Part shown: positions 1 through 8,157 of the stretch, piece after piece
How the letters are laid out: each line of letters opens with the position of its first letter
How positions within the stretch are numbered: position 1 is the stretch's first letter
From: Bryocella elongata
GTDB lineage: Bacteria > Acidobacteriota > Terriglobia > Terriglobales > Acidobacteriaceae
Assembly: GCF_900108185.1 (NCBI RefSeq)
Contig: NZ_FNVA01000001.1
Span: 1,116,001-1,180,000 of the forward strand
Reading direction: 5' to 3'
DNA length: 64,000 nt
Position numbers and translations under genes: made by a program
The notes under the pieces: generated by a model
What the model saw: the letters and a program-made list of their open reading frames with translations, nothing else
Database searches by the model: none
What the model was told of the DNA's origin: nothing

Positions 1-1890
1 GGTCTCACCGGGAGGCGGGGCGTTATCTGTGGGCGCCCAGGTGAGGTTGATGGAACGGAAGGCTCCGCCGCCGCCGGGCCCGCGTTGCTGGCCATTGCCC
101 TGCTTCGCGCGCTCCTGTTCACGCTGCTTCTGAAGCTCCGCGGCAGCAACGCCATCCACCGCGAGGATGCGTGAGCCGAAGACGGGAACGAGCTCCGGGT
201 TGCCTTTGACCTGCGGCTGCGTCGCAAGCAGCGTGCGAATGCCGGCGGCTTCATCGCTCGTCATGTCGACGAGGAAGATGTTGGGCAGGTTCTCCGCGAT
301 GGCGGCCTGCATGTCATTCACGATGGAGCGTTGCACCATGTAGACGGCAGCGATCTGCATGACGCCGAGGCCCAGCGCGGCGAGGAGTGCTGCCGAAGGG
401 TTCCCCGGTCGATAGAGATTGGCGAGGCCGTGGCGCAGCACCGAGGGCAGCGCGAGGCGGGTGCGGGCCAGGAACTTCTTCAGCAGCCACAGCAGCAGCG
501 AGCAAGCGCCGAGCAGGACGAGAAGGATGACGGCGATGGCGCCGGCGAAGGCGGCTCCGACACGGGCCGAGTCCGAGACGCGCCATGCCAGAAGAACGAG
601 GCCGCCGAGGATGAGCACGACGGCGAGAATCTCGGCACCAGAGTTGAGCAGCTTGCGCCAGAGGCGGGTGACGAAAGGATCTTCCGAAACTTCGACGGCC
701 CTGCGCAGGATGAGGATCGGCCGCACATCACGGATGTCGAGCAACGGCGGAAGCGTGAAGAGGAGCGTCGTGAGCAGGCCCGAGCCCAGGCCAAGTGCGG
801 AGGCGCCGGCATCCAACCGAAACGCGGGTGTAAGGTGCAGCAGCTTGGCGAGGAATAGCGGGAAGGCCATCTGCACGCCGAGACCGAAGACCACTCCCAG
901 CAAGCCTCCACCGAGGCCGAGCAGCAGCGTCTGGATCGTGTAGATCTTGATGACCTGCGACGAGTCCGCTCCCAGCGACTTCATGATCGCGATGGAGTCG
1001 AGCCGCTGCTGCAGGTGCGCGCGCATGGCCATGGCCACACCGACCGCTCCAAGCACCAGCGCCACCAGTGACATGAGCGAGAGCAGACCGGTGGCACCAT
1101 CGAGGGCGCGGGTGATGGAGGGATTCGCCTCGCGATAGTCGGTGAGCTGGGCTTCGGGCAATGTGGCTTCGAGCTGCGTCTTCAGCGCAGCTACCGCCTC
1201 GTCTGAGAGGGCACGGCCCGGAGGCGGCGGCGGAAGCTTATAGAGGTAGCGCCGGTTGGCATGCGAGCCCGGGGCGATGAGGCCTGAGTCTGCCAGCGCA
1301 TGTTGCGAGAGCAGCACGCGCGGCCCGGCAGCGAAGGCACCTGAAAGGCGGTCGGGCTCCTCGAGCACGGTGGCTGCGATGCGGTACGTGCGGGTACCAA
1401 GCTTGATGGAGTCGCCCACCTTGAGGTGGAGGCGTAGCAGGAGGTCATCTCCGACCGCTACGGTGGAATCCGTCAGCGCCTGGGTGAGCGGCATTGCAGG
1501 ATCGAGCGTGACGTCGCCGTAGAACGGGTAGCGGGTGGGATCGACGGCCTTCAGGGCCACCAGCAGAGGGTCCAGCGAACCTGCTGCGGAGGCCATGGAG
1601 ACGAGCTCGGTAACCTCGGTCTCCTGCACACCGTTGGCTTCGAGCGCGGTCAGCTTCGCGCGCTCTTCGGGAGTGGGCGGCTGGAAGGTCTTAGCCGCGA
1701 TGTCGGCCGCCATGATGGCGCGGGCTCGCAGCAGCAGCGTGGAGCGGAAGGACGACGAGAAGCCTCGCACGCCGGTGAGCGCCGCAACCCCAATGGCTAC
1801 CGAGAGCAGCACGAAGGCAAACTTGCCGCGCGAGGCCTTGAGCTCGCGCATGGCGATGCGTGTGGCTGTGGCGTAGGAGAGACCGGCCAT
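1..1890 (-). CDS. FtsX-like ABC transporter permease, YbbP type (C-terminus off the left edge)
   Basis: Inner-membrane permease of a YbbAP-like ABC transporter. It starts at ATG 1890, directly after the stop of the ATPase gene (1891), so the two are translationally coupled. The 630 codons visible run through the left window edge without a stop. A membrane helix sits near residues 25-40, then a periplasmic domain of about 200 residues, then an FtsX-type helix block (from about residue 265) and a second block around residues 400-480, the duplicated layout of YbbP rather than single-block LolC/E. The last visible stretch is a periplasmic domain with a Gly/Pro-rich linker. Family assignment rests on layout and on the ATPase and TesA neighbours. 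The partner substrate is unknown. Confidence 0.85.
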   Translation of the reverse strand, partial: MAGLSYATATRIAMRELKASRGKFAFVLLSVAIGVAALTGVRGFSSSFRSTLLLRARAIMAADIAAKTFQPPTPEERAKLTALEANGVQETEVTELVSMASAAGSLDPLLVALKAVDPTRYPFYGDVTLDPAMPLTQALTDSTVAVGDDLLLRLHLKVGDSIKLGTRTYRIAATVLEEPDRLSGAFAAGPRVLLSQHALADSGLIAPGSHANRRYLYKLPPPPPGRALSDEAVAALKTQLEATLPEAQLTDYREANPSITRALDGATGLLSLMSLVALVLGAVGVAMAMRAHLQQRLDSIAIMKSLGADSSQVIKIYTIQTLLLGLGGGLLGVVFGLGVQMAFPLFLAKLLHLTPAFRLDAGASALGLGSGLLTTLLFTLPPLLDIRDVRPILILRRAVEVSEDPFVTRLWRKLLNSGAEILAVVLILGGLVLLAWRVSDSARVGAAFAGAIAVILLVLLGACSLLLWLLKKFLARTRLALPSVLRHGLANLYRPGNPSAALLAALGLGVMQIAAVYMVQRSIVNDMQAAIAENLPNIFLVDMTSDEAAGIRTLLATQPQVKGNPELVPVFGSRILAVDGVAAAELQKQREQERAKQGNGQQRGPGGGGAFRSINLTWAPTDNAPPPGET

Positions 1891-2622
1891 CTAGACGCCC
1901 GCCTGCGATGCGGCTTCGGCTTCGAAAGACACGTCGTCGCTGACGACGAGGCCGTCGCGGAGGGTGATTCTGCGGCGCGCCTTGGCAGCGAGTGCGGGAT
2001 CGTGCGTGACCAGCACCAGCGTGGTGTGCTCGGTGCGGTTGAGGTCGAGCAGGAGGTTGAGGACGTGGCCGCCGTTGGCCGTGTCGAGGTTGCCGGTGGG
2101 CTCATCCGCAAGAACGATGGGAGGACGCAGCATGAAGGCGCGGGCGATGGCCACGCGCTGCTGCTCGCCGCCGGAGAGCTGCACGGGATAGTGGTCCATG
2201 CGGGCGTCGAGGCCGACGCTGGAGAGCAGCTGACGAGCGCGCTCTCGCCCAGCCTTCTGGGTCCCGCCCGTAGCATCGTGCGGATCGCCGTTGAGCTCAT
2301 ACGGCAGCAGGACGTTTTCCAGCGCCGTAAGGGTCGGGATGAGCTGGTAGCTCTGGAAGACGAAGCCGATGGTCTTGCCGCGAAGCTGGGCGAGGTCGTT
2401 TTCCGCTAGGCTGCTGATGACGGTGCCGTTGAGCGCGACGCTGCCCGAGGTCGGATTGTCCAGCCCGGCGAGCAGGCCCAGGAGGGTTGATTTGCCCGAG
2501 CCCGAGGCTCCGATGATGGCGACAAACTCACCCTGCCCGATGCTGAAGGAGATGCCTTTGAGGATGTCGACGGTCGTCGAGCCGGTGCGAAGCGACTTGC
2601 GCAGCGCGTCCACCACGATCAT
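1891..2622 (-). CDS. ybbA: ABC transporter ATP-binding protein, LolD/MacB/YbbA family
   Basis: Cytoplasmic ATPase that drives the permease encoded next to it. It shows Walker A (GASGSGKST), the Q-loop (FVFQSYQLIP), the ABC signature (LSGGEQQRVAIARA), Walker B (IVLADEPTG) and the H-loop (LVTHD). From ATG 2622 it has 243 residues, usual for the LolD family. The open frame extends upstream to 2802, but that part would run into the divergent esterase gene and looks non-coding; a TTG at 2667 is an alternative start. The stop at 1891 abuts the permease ATG. In E. coli the same ATPase/permease pair stands divergently next to tesA, as it does here. Confidence 0.9.
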   Translation of the reverse strand: MIVVDALRKSLRTGSTTVDILKGISFSIGQGEFVAIIGASGSGKSTLLGLLAGLDNPTSGSVALNGTVISSLAENDLAQLRGKTIGFVFQSYQLIPTLTALENVLLPYELNGDPHDATGGTQKAGRERARQLLSSVGLDARMDHYPVQLSGGEQQRVAIARAFMLRPPIVLADEPTGNLDTANGGHVLNLLLDLNRTEHTTLVLVTHDPALAAKARRRITLRDGLVVSDDVSFEAEAASQAGV

Positions 2623-2696
2623 GGGTTTGCCGGATGAGGTGGACGGAACGGAGGCGGCAATGGTCAAGGCGAGGAATCCTCTGAAAGAATGGCAGT

Positions 2697-3446
2697 GTGA
2701 GACAGGTGGGATGTAGCAACATCTTAGTCGTAAAAGTGGCGCCGGCGATGTTGTTCGCTGCGGTGTTGGCGATTGGATGCCGCAAGGCAGAGCCCGCACC
2801 ACAGACTACGCCCGCACCTTCGCCGGAGTTCCACGCAATATCAACAGACGGTCCGGCCCCCGCTGGGGCACCCGCTTCGGACGACAGAGGTGATCCGCGG
2901 CCGCTGATCCTCTGTTTTGGGGACAGCCTGACTGCGGGCTATGGTACGGATCCCGGCCAGAGCTTCCCGGATTACCTGCAGCAGCGGCTCGACGCTGCGG
3001 GGTACCACTACCACGTGGTCAACGAGGGAGTGAGCGGCAACACGACTAAGGATGGCGTGGAGCGGCTGCCGCACATCGTCGCCCGGCACGCGAAGATCGT
3101 GGTGCTGGAGTTCGGCGGCAATGATGGTCTGCGCGGCCTTCCGCTGGAGGCGACGCAACAGAACATGGCGACGATGATCGAAGGGCTACAGAAGGGTGGA
3201 GCGACCGTGGTACTGGCGGGCATTACGCTGCCGCCGGACTACGGCCCGGACTACATTCATCGCTTCAACGCGATGTACCCCACGCTGGCGAAGAAGTACC
3301 ACACGCGGCTGCTTCCCTTCCTGCTGGACAAGGTGTGGGGCGTGCCCGGAGACATGCAGGGCGACGCCACGCATGCGACGGCGCAGGGCAACAAGCAGGT
3401 AGCGGCGAATGTGCAGGGGCTGATTCAACCACTGCTGACCAAGTAG
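2697..3446 (+). CDS. tesA: SGNH/GDSL arylesterase, TesA-like, probable lipoprotein
   Basis: Esterase/lysophospholipase of the SGNH family. It shows block I (CFGDSLTAGYG, nucleophile Ser), the block II/III Gly and Asn (NEGVSGNTT, EFGGNDGL) and the catalytic Asp-His pair near the C-terminus (GDATHATAQG). The N-terminus carries a hydrophobic segment ending in LAIGC, which looks like a lipobox, so it is probably membrane-anchored; E. coli TesA is a soluble periplasmic enzyme. The start is uncertain: GTG 2697 gives 249 residues, and ATG 2748 would begin right at the hydrophobic core. It is divergent from ybbA with a gap of only about 75 bp. The neighbourhood suggests a role in lipid or envelope-linked ester turnover. 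Confidence 0.85.
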   Translation: MRQVGCSNILVVKVAPAMLFAAVLAIGCRKAEPAPQTTPAPSPEFHAISTDGPAPAGAPASDDRGDPRPLILCFGDSLTAGYGTDPGQSFPDYLQQRLDAAGYHYHVVNEGVSGNTTKDGVERLPHIVARHAKIVVLEFGGNDGLRGLPLEATQQNMATMIEGLQKGGATVVLAGITLPPDYGPDYIHRFNAMYPTLAKKYHTRLLPFLLDKVWGVPGDMQGDATHATAQGNKQVAANVQGLIQPLLTK

Positions 3447-3485
3447 ACTCGAAACGTGATCACCTATATGCCGGAGCCCTCGCGC

Positions 3486-4178
3486 ATGACGCGACAGACG
3501 CTGCTGTTCGACGCCGACGACACGTTGTGGGAGAACAACATCTATTTTGAGCGCGCGATTGCTGCGTTCATCTCCTACCTCGATCACCGTGTGCACACGC
3601 CTGAAGAGGTGCGCGAGTACCTGAACCACTGCGAGCACGTCACGATCGCGGAGCATGGCTATGGCCTGGTGAGCTTTCGGCGGTCGTTGATCGCATGCTT
3701 CGAGCAGCTAGCCGATGAACCGCTCACGCCGGAGAAGCACACACGCATTGTGAGCTTCACGGAGTCCATCGCGGCGCAGGAGATTGAGCTGCTGCCGGAT
3801 GTGGAGGCCACGCTGCGCGAACTGTCGACGCGCCACCGCTGCATCCTCGTCACCAAGGGTAATGATGAGGAGCAGCGTGGGAAGCTGGAGCGCTCCGGCC
3901 TGGCGGCGTTCTTTTCGGGTGTTGAAGTGCTCGCGGAGAAGAACGTTCCGGCGTACCAGCGGCTCATCGCACACCATGCCTGCGAGCCTGGGGCGACGTG
4001 GATGATCGGCAACTCACCACGCTCCGACGTAAACCCCGCGCTGGGTGCGGGGTTGAATGCCATCTTCATCCCGCACGACTTTACCTGGGTGCTGGAGCAT
4101 GAAGTGGTCGATGCCGCGCCGCAGGGGCAGACGCTGATGGAGCTCGAGAAGTTCGCGGAGCTGGTGAAGTTTTTTTGA
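3486..4178 (+). CDS. HAD-superfamily hydrolase (YjjG/nucleotidase-like)
   Basis: Cytoplasmic phosphatase of the haloacid dehalogenase fold. Motif I is LFDADDTLW with both catalytic aspartates, motif II is LVTKGN, the motif III lysine lies in EKN, and motif IV is GNSPRSDVNPALGAG. A helical cap lies between motifs I and II (C1 cap). I chose ATG 3486 because GGAG lies about nine bases upstream; the frame stays open to GTG 3456. About 230 residues is normal for the family. It follows tesA closely on the same strand and may be co-transcribed. The substrate cannot be told from the sequence; small phosphorylated metabolites or nucleotides are typical. Confidence 0.8.
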   Translation: MTRQTLLFDADDTLWENNIYFERAIAAFISYLDHRVHTPEEVREYLNHCEHVTIAEHGYGLVSFRRSLIACFEQLADEPLTPEKHTRIVSFTESIAAQEIELLPDVEATLRELSTRHRCILVTKGNDEEQRGKLERSGLAAFFSGVEVLAEKNVPAYQRLIAHHACEPGATWMIGNSPRSDVNPALGAGLNAIFIPHDFTWVLEHEVVDAAPQGQTLMELEKFAELVKFF

Positions 4179-4243
4179 CCCACCGAGCTTGAAGCTCGTC
4201 GATGAATCGCTAATGGAGCATGCAGAGGGTTGTTGCGCGTGAG

Positions 4244-4269
4244 CCCGGGTCCGACAGTCCGGACCCGGG
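4244..4269. terminator. Hairpin between convergent genes
   Basis: Ten-base perfect stem CCCGGGTCCG / CGGACCCGGG with a six-base loop, placed between the convergent HAD gene and the TonB-dependent receptor gene. There is no T-tract on either side, so a role as a bidirectional terminator is inferred from position. Confidence 0.45.
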
Positions 4270-4284
4270 GCACCCGAGGGCGAT

Positions 4285-7200
4285 CTAGCGGCTCACGCGA
4301 ATCGCGAACTGCGCGACACGTTCTTCGGCGCTGGTTGCAGTGATGGTGCCGAAGGCCGTGTTGCCGACGACACCATTGGGCTGCGCGAACGCCGGAGTAT
4401 TGAGCACGTTGAAGAGCTCAGCGCGGAACTCGACCTCCGTCTTCTCGGTAACGTGCGTGTGCTTGATCAGCGAGAGATCCATGTCGCGGAAGCCAGGTCC
4501 ACGCACGGGGTTTCGTGAGGCGTTGCCGATGGTGAACTGTGGTGCGACGGCAAACGCCGCAGCTCCCTGATAGCTTGTCGCCACGGCTGTGTTTGCATTG
4601 TTGAACCAATGCTGCGTGGTGCGCTGGTTCATGGGCAGCGTCGGGTTGGAGACATAGTTGGGCCGCGCGGTAACGAAGCCGGCGAAGCTGTTGAAGTTCG
4701 TCGTCTGTGTGACCGTGACCGGCATACCCGACTGTGCGGTGTAGATGCTGTTCACCGACCAGCCACCGAAGATGTGATCCATGACGGGGCCCGAGGCGAA
4801 GAGATGATTGCGCCCCGCTGGCAGGTCATACACCACGCTGACTGCCTCGACGTTGGGCATGTCGCCGCTGGAGCTGTCACGCTCGAGATACGGGCGGAAG
4901 GTGTCCGCCCCCGTGAGGCTCGAGGAGTTCGGCGAAGACAGCACGGTCGACGAGAAGACGCTGGAAGCATCGTCGATGAGCTTCGAGTGGGTATAGGCCA
5001 CTGTGAAGGTGAGCCCGCGCGTCACTCGCTGTTCCACCTTCGCTTCGATCGCGTTGTAGTTCGTTGTGCCAGAGTTGTTGCGGTAGATCGCGACGTTCTG
5101 GAAGCGTGGGTAGGGCTTGAGCAGCTGGGCCGCGGCGATCTTTGGCGTGCCGATGGAGCTCCAAGTAGGAATGACGCCGTAGTACGGATTGGTGACCTGG
5201 CCCGTAAGCGAAGCCGGGTTGGTGAGGCCAGCTGCCAGCTGTGCAGCTGTGAGCTGATTCAGGTTCATGTCAGGAATGCCTACGTGGACGATGTGCGAAC
5301 CGACATACGCAACCTCAAACGACAGGGACGATGTAACGGCACGCTGTGCGGCCAGGTTCCACTGCTCCACGTAGCCCGGGCCTGCCGTGCGGTTCGCGGT
5401 GTACACGCTCTGGCCGAGTCCAGCGTTCGCATTGAGCGCGATGGGCTGCACACTGGGGCCGTTCGCGAGCGTGAAGGGCGCGTTGATCGAGTCCTGTGTC
5501 TTCTCCTGCACGTTCTGGATGAATGGAAACTGAGGGGTAGTGAAGGGTGTGGTGATGCCCGACTGGTCGATGAAGACGATGCCGAAGCCACCACGGAGGG
5601 CGGTGCGGGGCGTGAGCTCATAGGCAAAACCAACACGAGGCGAGAAGTCGAGGTAGTGGGTCTCGCGAGCGGAGCGGGGATTGCCATTGACGCCGAGGTA
5701 ATCGAGCTGCTGCGTCGCCAGATTGAAGACCGCACCCTGGTTGTTCTTCTCGACGGATGGATTGTGGATGTCCCAGCGCACGCCGAGGTTTGCTGTGAGC
5801 TTCGGGGTCACGCGCCAATCGTCCTGCGCGAAGAATGCCTCGATGTGATCCCGCGGGCGGATCGTTGAGGTCTGAAGATCGATGGCGAAGGTGTCCACCT
5901 GTCCAAGCAGGAAGCTGGCGAAGGCATTTCCTCCAGTGGCCGCACCCGACGCCTGTGTGTCGGTGCCGGTGTTGGTGAAGGCAAAGGAGCCTGTGGGACT
6001 CGGCGGAGACACAGCGTTGAGCTGATACCAGCGGATGTCGGCACCCACCTTGATGCTGTGCGCGCCGCGCGTGAAGATCACGGTGTCGACGAGTTGCCAC
6101 ACGCCGGTCTGGTAGTTGGAGAAGGCTCCTGCGGGAGAACCAAGCTGGCCAAACCCGTTCGAAAAGGTGAATGTCGGCAGCGCGTTGTTGAAGGCCGCGT
6201 TGGACGGGATGCCGGGGATACCGAGGGCCGTCGAGGCTGTGCCGCTCACCGTGTTCCCCGAGAGGTAATTCGCCCGGCGCGTGTAGCCCACACGAGCATC
6301 GTTGAGAAGGTGCGCTGTGAAGGTGTGCGTCTCGTTGACGACTGCCTGTTGCCCAAGCACATTCGAGAGCCCGGTGACGTTGCCCGTGCCGAGGATCGAA
6401 CCGGAGATGGCGCCACTGCCATCCGGGAACGGCGTGACCGGGGCCTCGACCTCGTTGTAATAGCTGTAGCGCGCGAAGGCGTGATCGCGTGTGCCGTGGG
6501 CGAAGTCCACGCGGAAGTCGAACTGGTTCTGGTGGTCGATGTCATCGGCCGTGCGGCTGTAGTTGTTGGTCGCGGCGGTGGAGGTTGGGAGCGGGATTCG
6601 TGCCAGCAGCGCCTGTGCAGCCGCATCGAAGGGCACGTTGATGGTGTTACCGGGAAATTGCTGCCGCGTATAGACGCTGCCATTGTAGGTCGTCGTCGCA
6701 GGGTTATAGATCGCAGTCGTACCGAAGTTGCCTGCGCGCTGCGCGAGGGTTGGCACAGTGGAGATACGCGTTACGCCGATGGCCTGCTTGATGCCCTGGT
6801 AATCGCCAAAGAAGAACAGCTTGCCGCGCAGCACTGGACCGCCAAGCGTTCCCCCGTAGAGGTTGCGGCGATAGTCGGGCTTGCGGCCCGTGGGCGCGAA
6901 GAAGTTGCGGGCGTTGAGATCTTCGTTGCGGAGGTACTCGAAGAGGCTGCCGTGATAGGTGTCGGTGCCATAGCGCGTGCTGACGTTGACCACACCACCG
7001 TTGAAGCGGCCGAACTCGGCCGAGACGTTGTTCGCTTCGACCGCGAACTCTGCGATGTCATCGAGCAAGGGAAAGAAGGCGACCTGGCCGGGCTCCGGCT
7101 GCAAGGCCGAGATGCCGTCGTACAGGTACTCGTTCGTGCGCGGGCGGCCACCGTTGATACGCGGAAGCAGGGTGCCGGGAGGAAGTTCGACGCCAGGAGC

Positions 7201-7665
7201 GAGCTGCGTGAGGTTGATGAAGTTACGGGAGTTCAGAGGAATGGCCGCGATGTGCTTCGCCGCGATCGCCATCTGGATATCGGAGGTCTCGGCCTGCAGC
7301 ACCGGGAGCTGCGTTGTGACGTTCACCGTCTCGCTCGAGCCGCCTGCGGCCAGCGTCAACGGCACGTCGACGGTGCCACCGATGCCTACAGCGATTCCCT
7401 GCTGATGCTGGCCCTTGAAGCCGCTCGCAGCGACATCGATCGTGTAGCGGCCGGGGACGAGCTCGACGAAATCGAAGTAACCCCGGGCGTCTGCGGTCGT
7501 GAGATAGCGCTGGTGGGTGGACTCCTCGACGAGCGTCAGGCTCGCCGACGGGATACCTGCCCCGGTGGCATCGGCTACCCGGCCTTTGAGCTCGCTGGCA
7601 ATCTGAGCAGAGATGGCGGGAGTGGCGGCAAGAAACGTAAGCAGTGCAATAGCGCGTGAGGTCAC
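4285..7665 (-). CDS. Oar-like TonB-dependent receptor with N-terminal carboxypeptidase-regulatory domain
   Basis: Outer-membrane beta-barrel receptor of 1126 residues. A signal peptide ends near residue 20 (AISAQ). A CarboxypepD-regulatory-like beta-sandwich follows (about 22-105: LKGRVADATGAGIPSA...), then a plug domain (about 120-250, with FNGGVVNVSTRYGTD) and a long barrel ending in the aromatic/polar pattern AQFAIRVSR. Such proteins are numerous in Acidobacteria and are thought to import or bind oligosaccharides or peptides. GTG 7665 is the start, with a perfect AGGAGG six bases upstream. No SusD partner lies next to it. Its promoter shares a 14-base element with the rhaI promoter (see findings). 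The long plus-strand frames inside it are shadows. Confidence 0.9.
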   Translation of the reverse strand: MTSRAIALLTFLAATPAISAQIASELKGRVADATGAGIPSASLTLVEESTHQRYLTTADARGYFDFVELVPGRYTIDVAASGFKGQHQQGIAVGIGGTVDVPLTLAAGGSSETVNVTTQLPVLQAETSDIQMAIAAKHIAAIPLNSRNFINLTQLAPGVELPPGTLLPRINGGRPRTNEYLYDGISALQPEPGQVAFFPLLDDIAEFAVEANNVSAEFGRFNGGVVNVSTRYGTDTYHGSLFEYLRNEDLNARNFFAPTGRKPDYRRNLYGGTLGGPVLRGKLFFFGDYQGIKQAIGVTRISTVPTLAQRAGNFGTTAIYNPATTTYNGSVYTRQQFPGNTINVPFDAAAQALLARIPLPTSTAATNNYSRTADDIDHQNQFDFRVDFAHGTRDHAFARYSYYNEVEAPVTPFPDGSGAISGSILGTGNVTGLSNVLGQQAVVNETHTFTAHLLNDARVGYTRRANYLSGNTVSGTASTALGIPGIPSNAAFNNALPTFTFSNGFGQLGSPAGAFSNYQTGVWQLVDTVIFTRGAHSIKVGADIRWYQLNAVSPPSPTGSFAFTNTGTDTQASGAATGGNAFASFLLGQVDTFAIDLQTSTIRPRDHIEAFFAQDDWRVTPKLTANLGVRWDIHNPSVEKNNQGAVFNLATQQLDYLGVNGNPRSARETHYLDFSPRVGFAYELTPRTALRGGFGIVFIDQSGITTPFTTPQFPFIQNVQEKTQDSINAPFTLANGPSVQPIALNANAGLGQSVYTANRTAGPGYVEQWNLAAQRAVTSSLSFEVAYVGSHIVHVGIPDMNLNQLTAAQLAAGLTNPASLTGQVTNPYYGVIPTWSSIGTPKIAAAQLLKPYPRFQNVAIYRNNSGTTNYNAIEAKVEQRVTRGLTFTVAYTHSKLIDDASSVFSSTVLSSPNSSSLTGADTFRPYLERDSSSGDMPNVEAVSVVYDLPAGRNHLFASGPVMDHIFGGWSVNSIYTAQSGMPVTVTQTTNFNSFAGFVTARPNYVSNPTLPMNQRTTQHWFNNANTAVATSYQGAAAFAVAPQFTIGNASRNPVRGPGFRDMDLSLIKHTHVTEKTEVEFRAELFNVLNTPAFAQPNGVVGNTAFGTITATSAEERVAQFAIRVSR

Positions 7666-7706
7666 GCGGGCCTCCTGATGTTCGGCTAAAAGTCGTTACC
7701 TCTATT

Positions 7707-7735
7707 TGTATAGAAACGATAGCCGATTGAAACAA
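7707..7735 (-). promoter_or_regulatory. Probable sigma-70 promoter of the Oar-like receptor gene
   Basis: On the minus strand, TTGTTT (7735-7730), a 17-base spacer and TATACA (7712-7707) stand about 45 bp upstream of the GTG start. Found by eye; the good spacing supports it. The -35 box overlaps the ATTGAAACAAGCCC element also found upstream of rhaI. Confidence 0.5.
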
Positions 7736-7916
7736 GCCCCTCGATGTGGGTATTTCCTCAGGCCCCCTTTTCTCAACAAGAATCTACCTGCCGGGGATCC
7801 CCGTGGCGCCCTCCGCCATGCGGCGCATGATGAGCTGGAGGGTGCGCTTTCACTAGGGTTTTGCGTCCACTTTGCTTGCGCTTCACCTTGCCGTGAAGAC
7901 CACGTGCCTGTGGGTT
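7736..7916. other. Intergenic stretch without a gene
   Basis: Between the receptor promoter and the tRNA promoter I see no credible coding frame. It holds a perfect 12-base palindrome CGGGGATCCCCG (7792-7803) and a looser inverted repeat, GCGCCCTCC at about 7807-7815 against GGAGGGTGC further right. The function is unknown. Confidence 0.4.
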
Positions 7917-7944
7917 TTGTTCAGGTCACAAATTGCGCTATACT
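7917..7944 (+). promoter_or_regulatory. Probable promoter of tRNA-Leu
   Basis: TTGTTC (7917-7922), a 16-base spacer and TATACT (7939-7944) lie about 60 bp before the mature tRNA 5' end, as expected for a strong stable-RNA promoter. Confidence 0.6.
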
Positions 7945-8005
7945 GGATTTCGGTTCGCACGGTAGCTCCTGCCACACCCCTCGCGGTGTTCCGCAGGCCC
8001 GAGCT

Positions 8006-8090
8006 GCGGAGGTGGCGAAATTGGCAGACGCACTAGCTTGAGGTGCTAGCGGGTAAAACCATAGGGGTTCAAGTCCCCTCCTCCGCACCA
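8006..8090 (+). tRNA. tRNA-Leu (anticodon GAG)
   Basis: An 85-nt class II tRNA. The acceptor arms GCGGAGG / CCTCCGC pair perfectly and CCA is encoded. The anticodon stem CTAGC / GCTAG closes the loop TTGAGGT, which gives GAG (reads CUC/CUU). It has a variable arm of the leucine type and the T-arm GGGG TTCAAGT CCCC. Confidence 0.97.
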
Positions 8091-8103
8091 TATGACCTGA
8101 AAT

Positions 8104-8138
8104 GCAAGAAGGCCGGGACAATGTCCCGGCCTTCTTGC
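8104..8138. terminator. Bidirectional terminator after tRNA-Leu and the GH79 gene
   Basis: A 17-base perfect inverted repeat (GCAAGAAGGCCGGGACA against its complement, one base at the centre). The GC-rich core is flanked by A-rich and T-rich arms on both strands, so it can stop the tRNA transcript and the converging GH79 transcript. Confidence 0.8.
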
Positions 8139-8157
8139 TCTTGGAATCGGCTGTCTC

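Noticed and set aside
4609-7659. Long plus-strand frames (419 and 533 residues) over the Oar-like receptor
   Set aside because: Both are antisense to a gene with clear signal peptide, plug and barrel.
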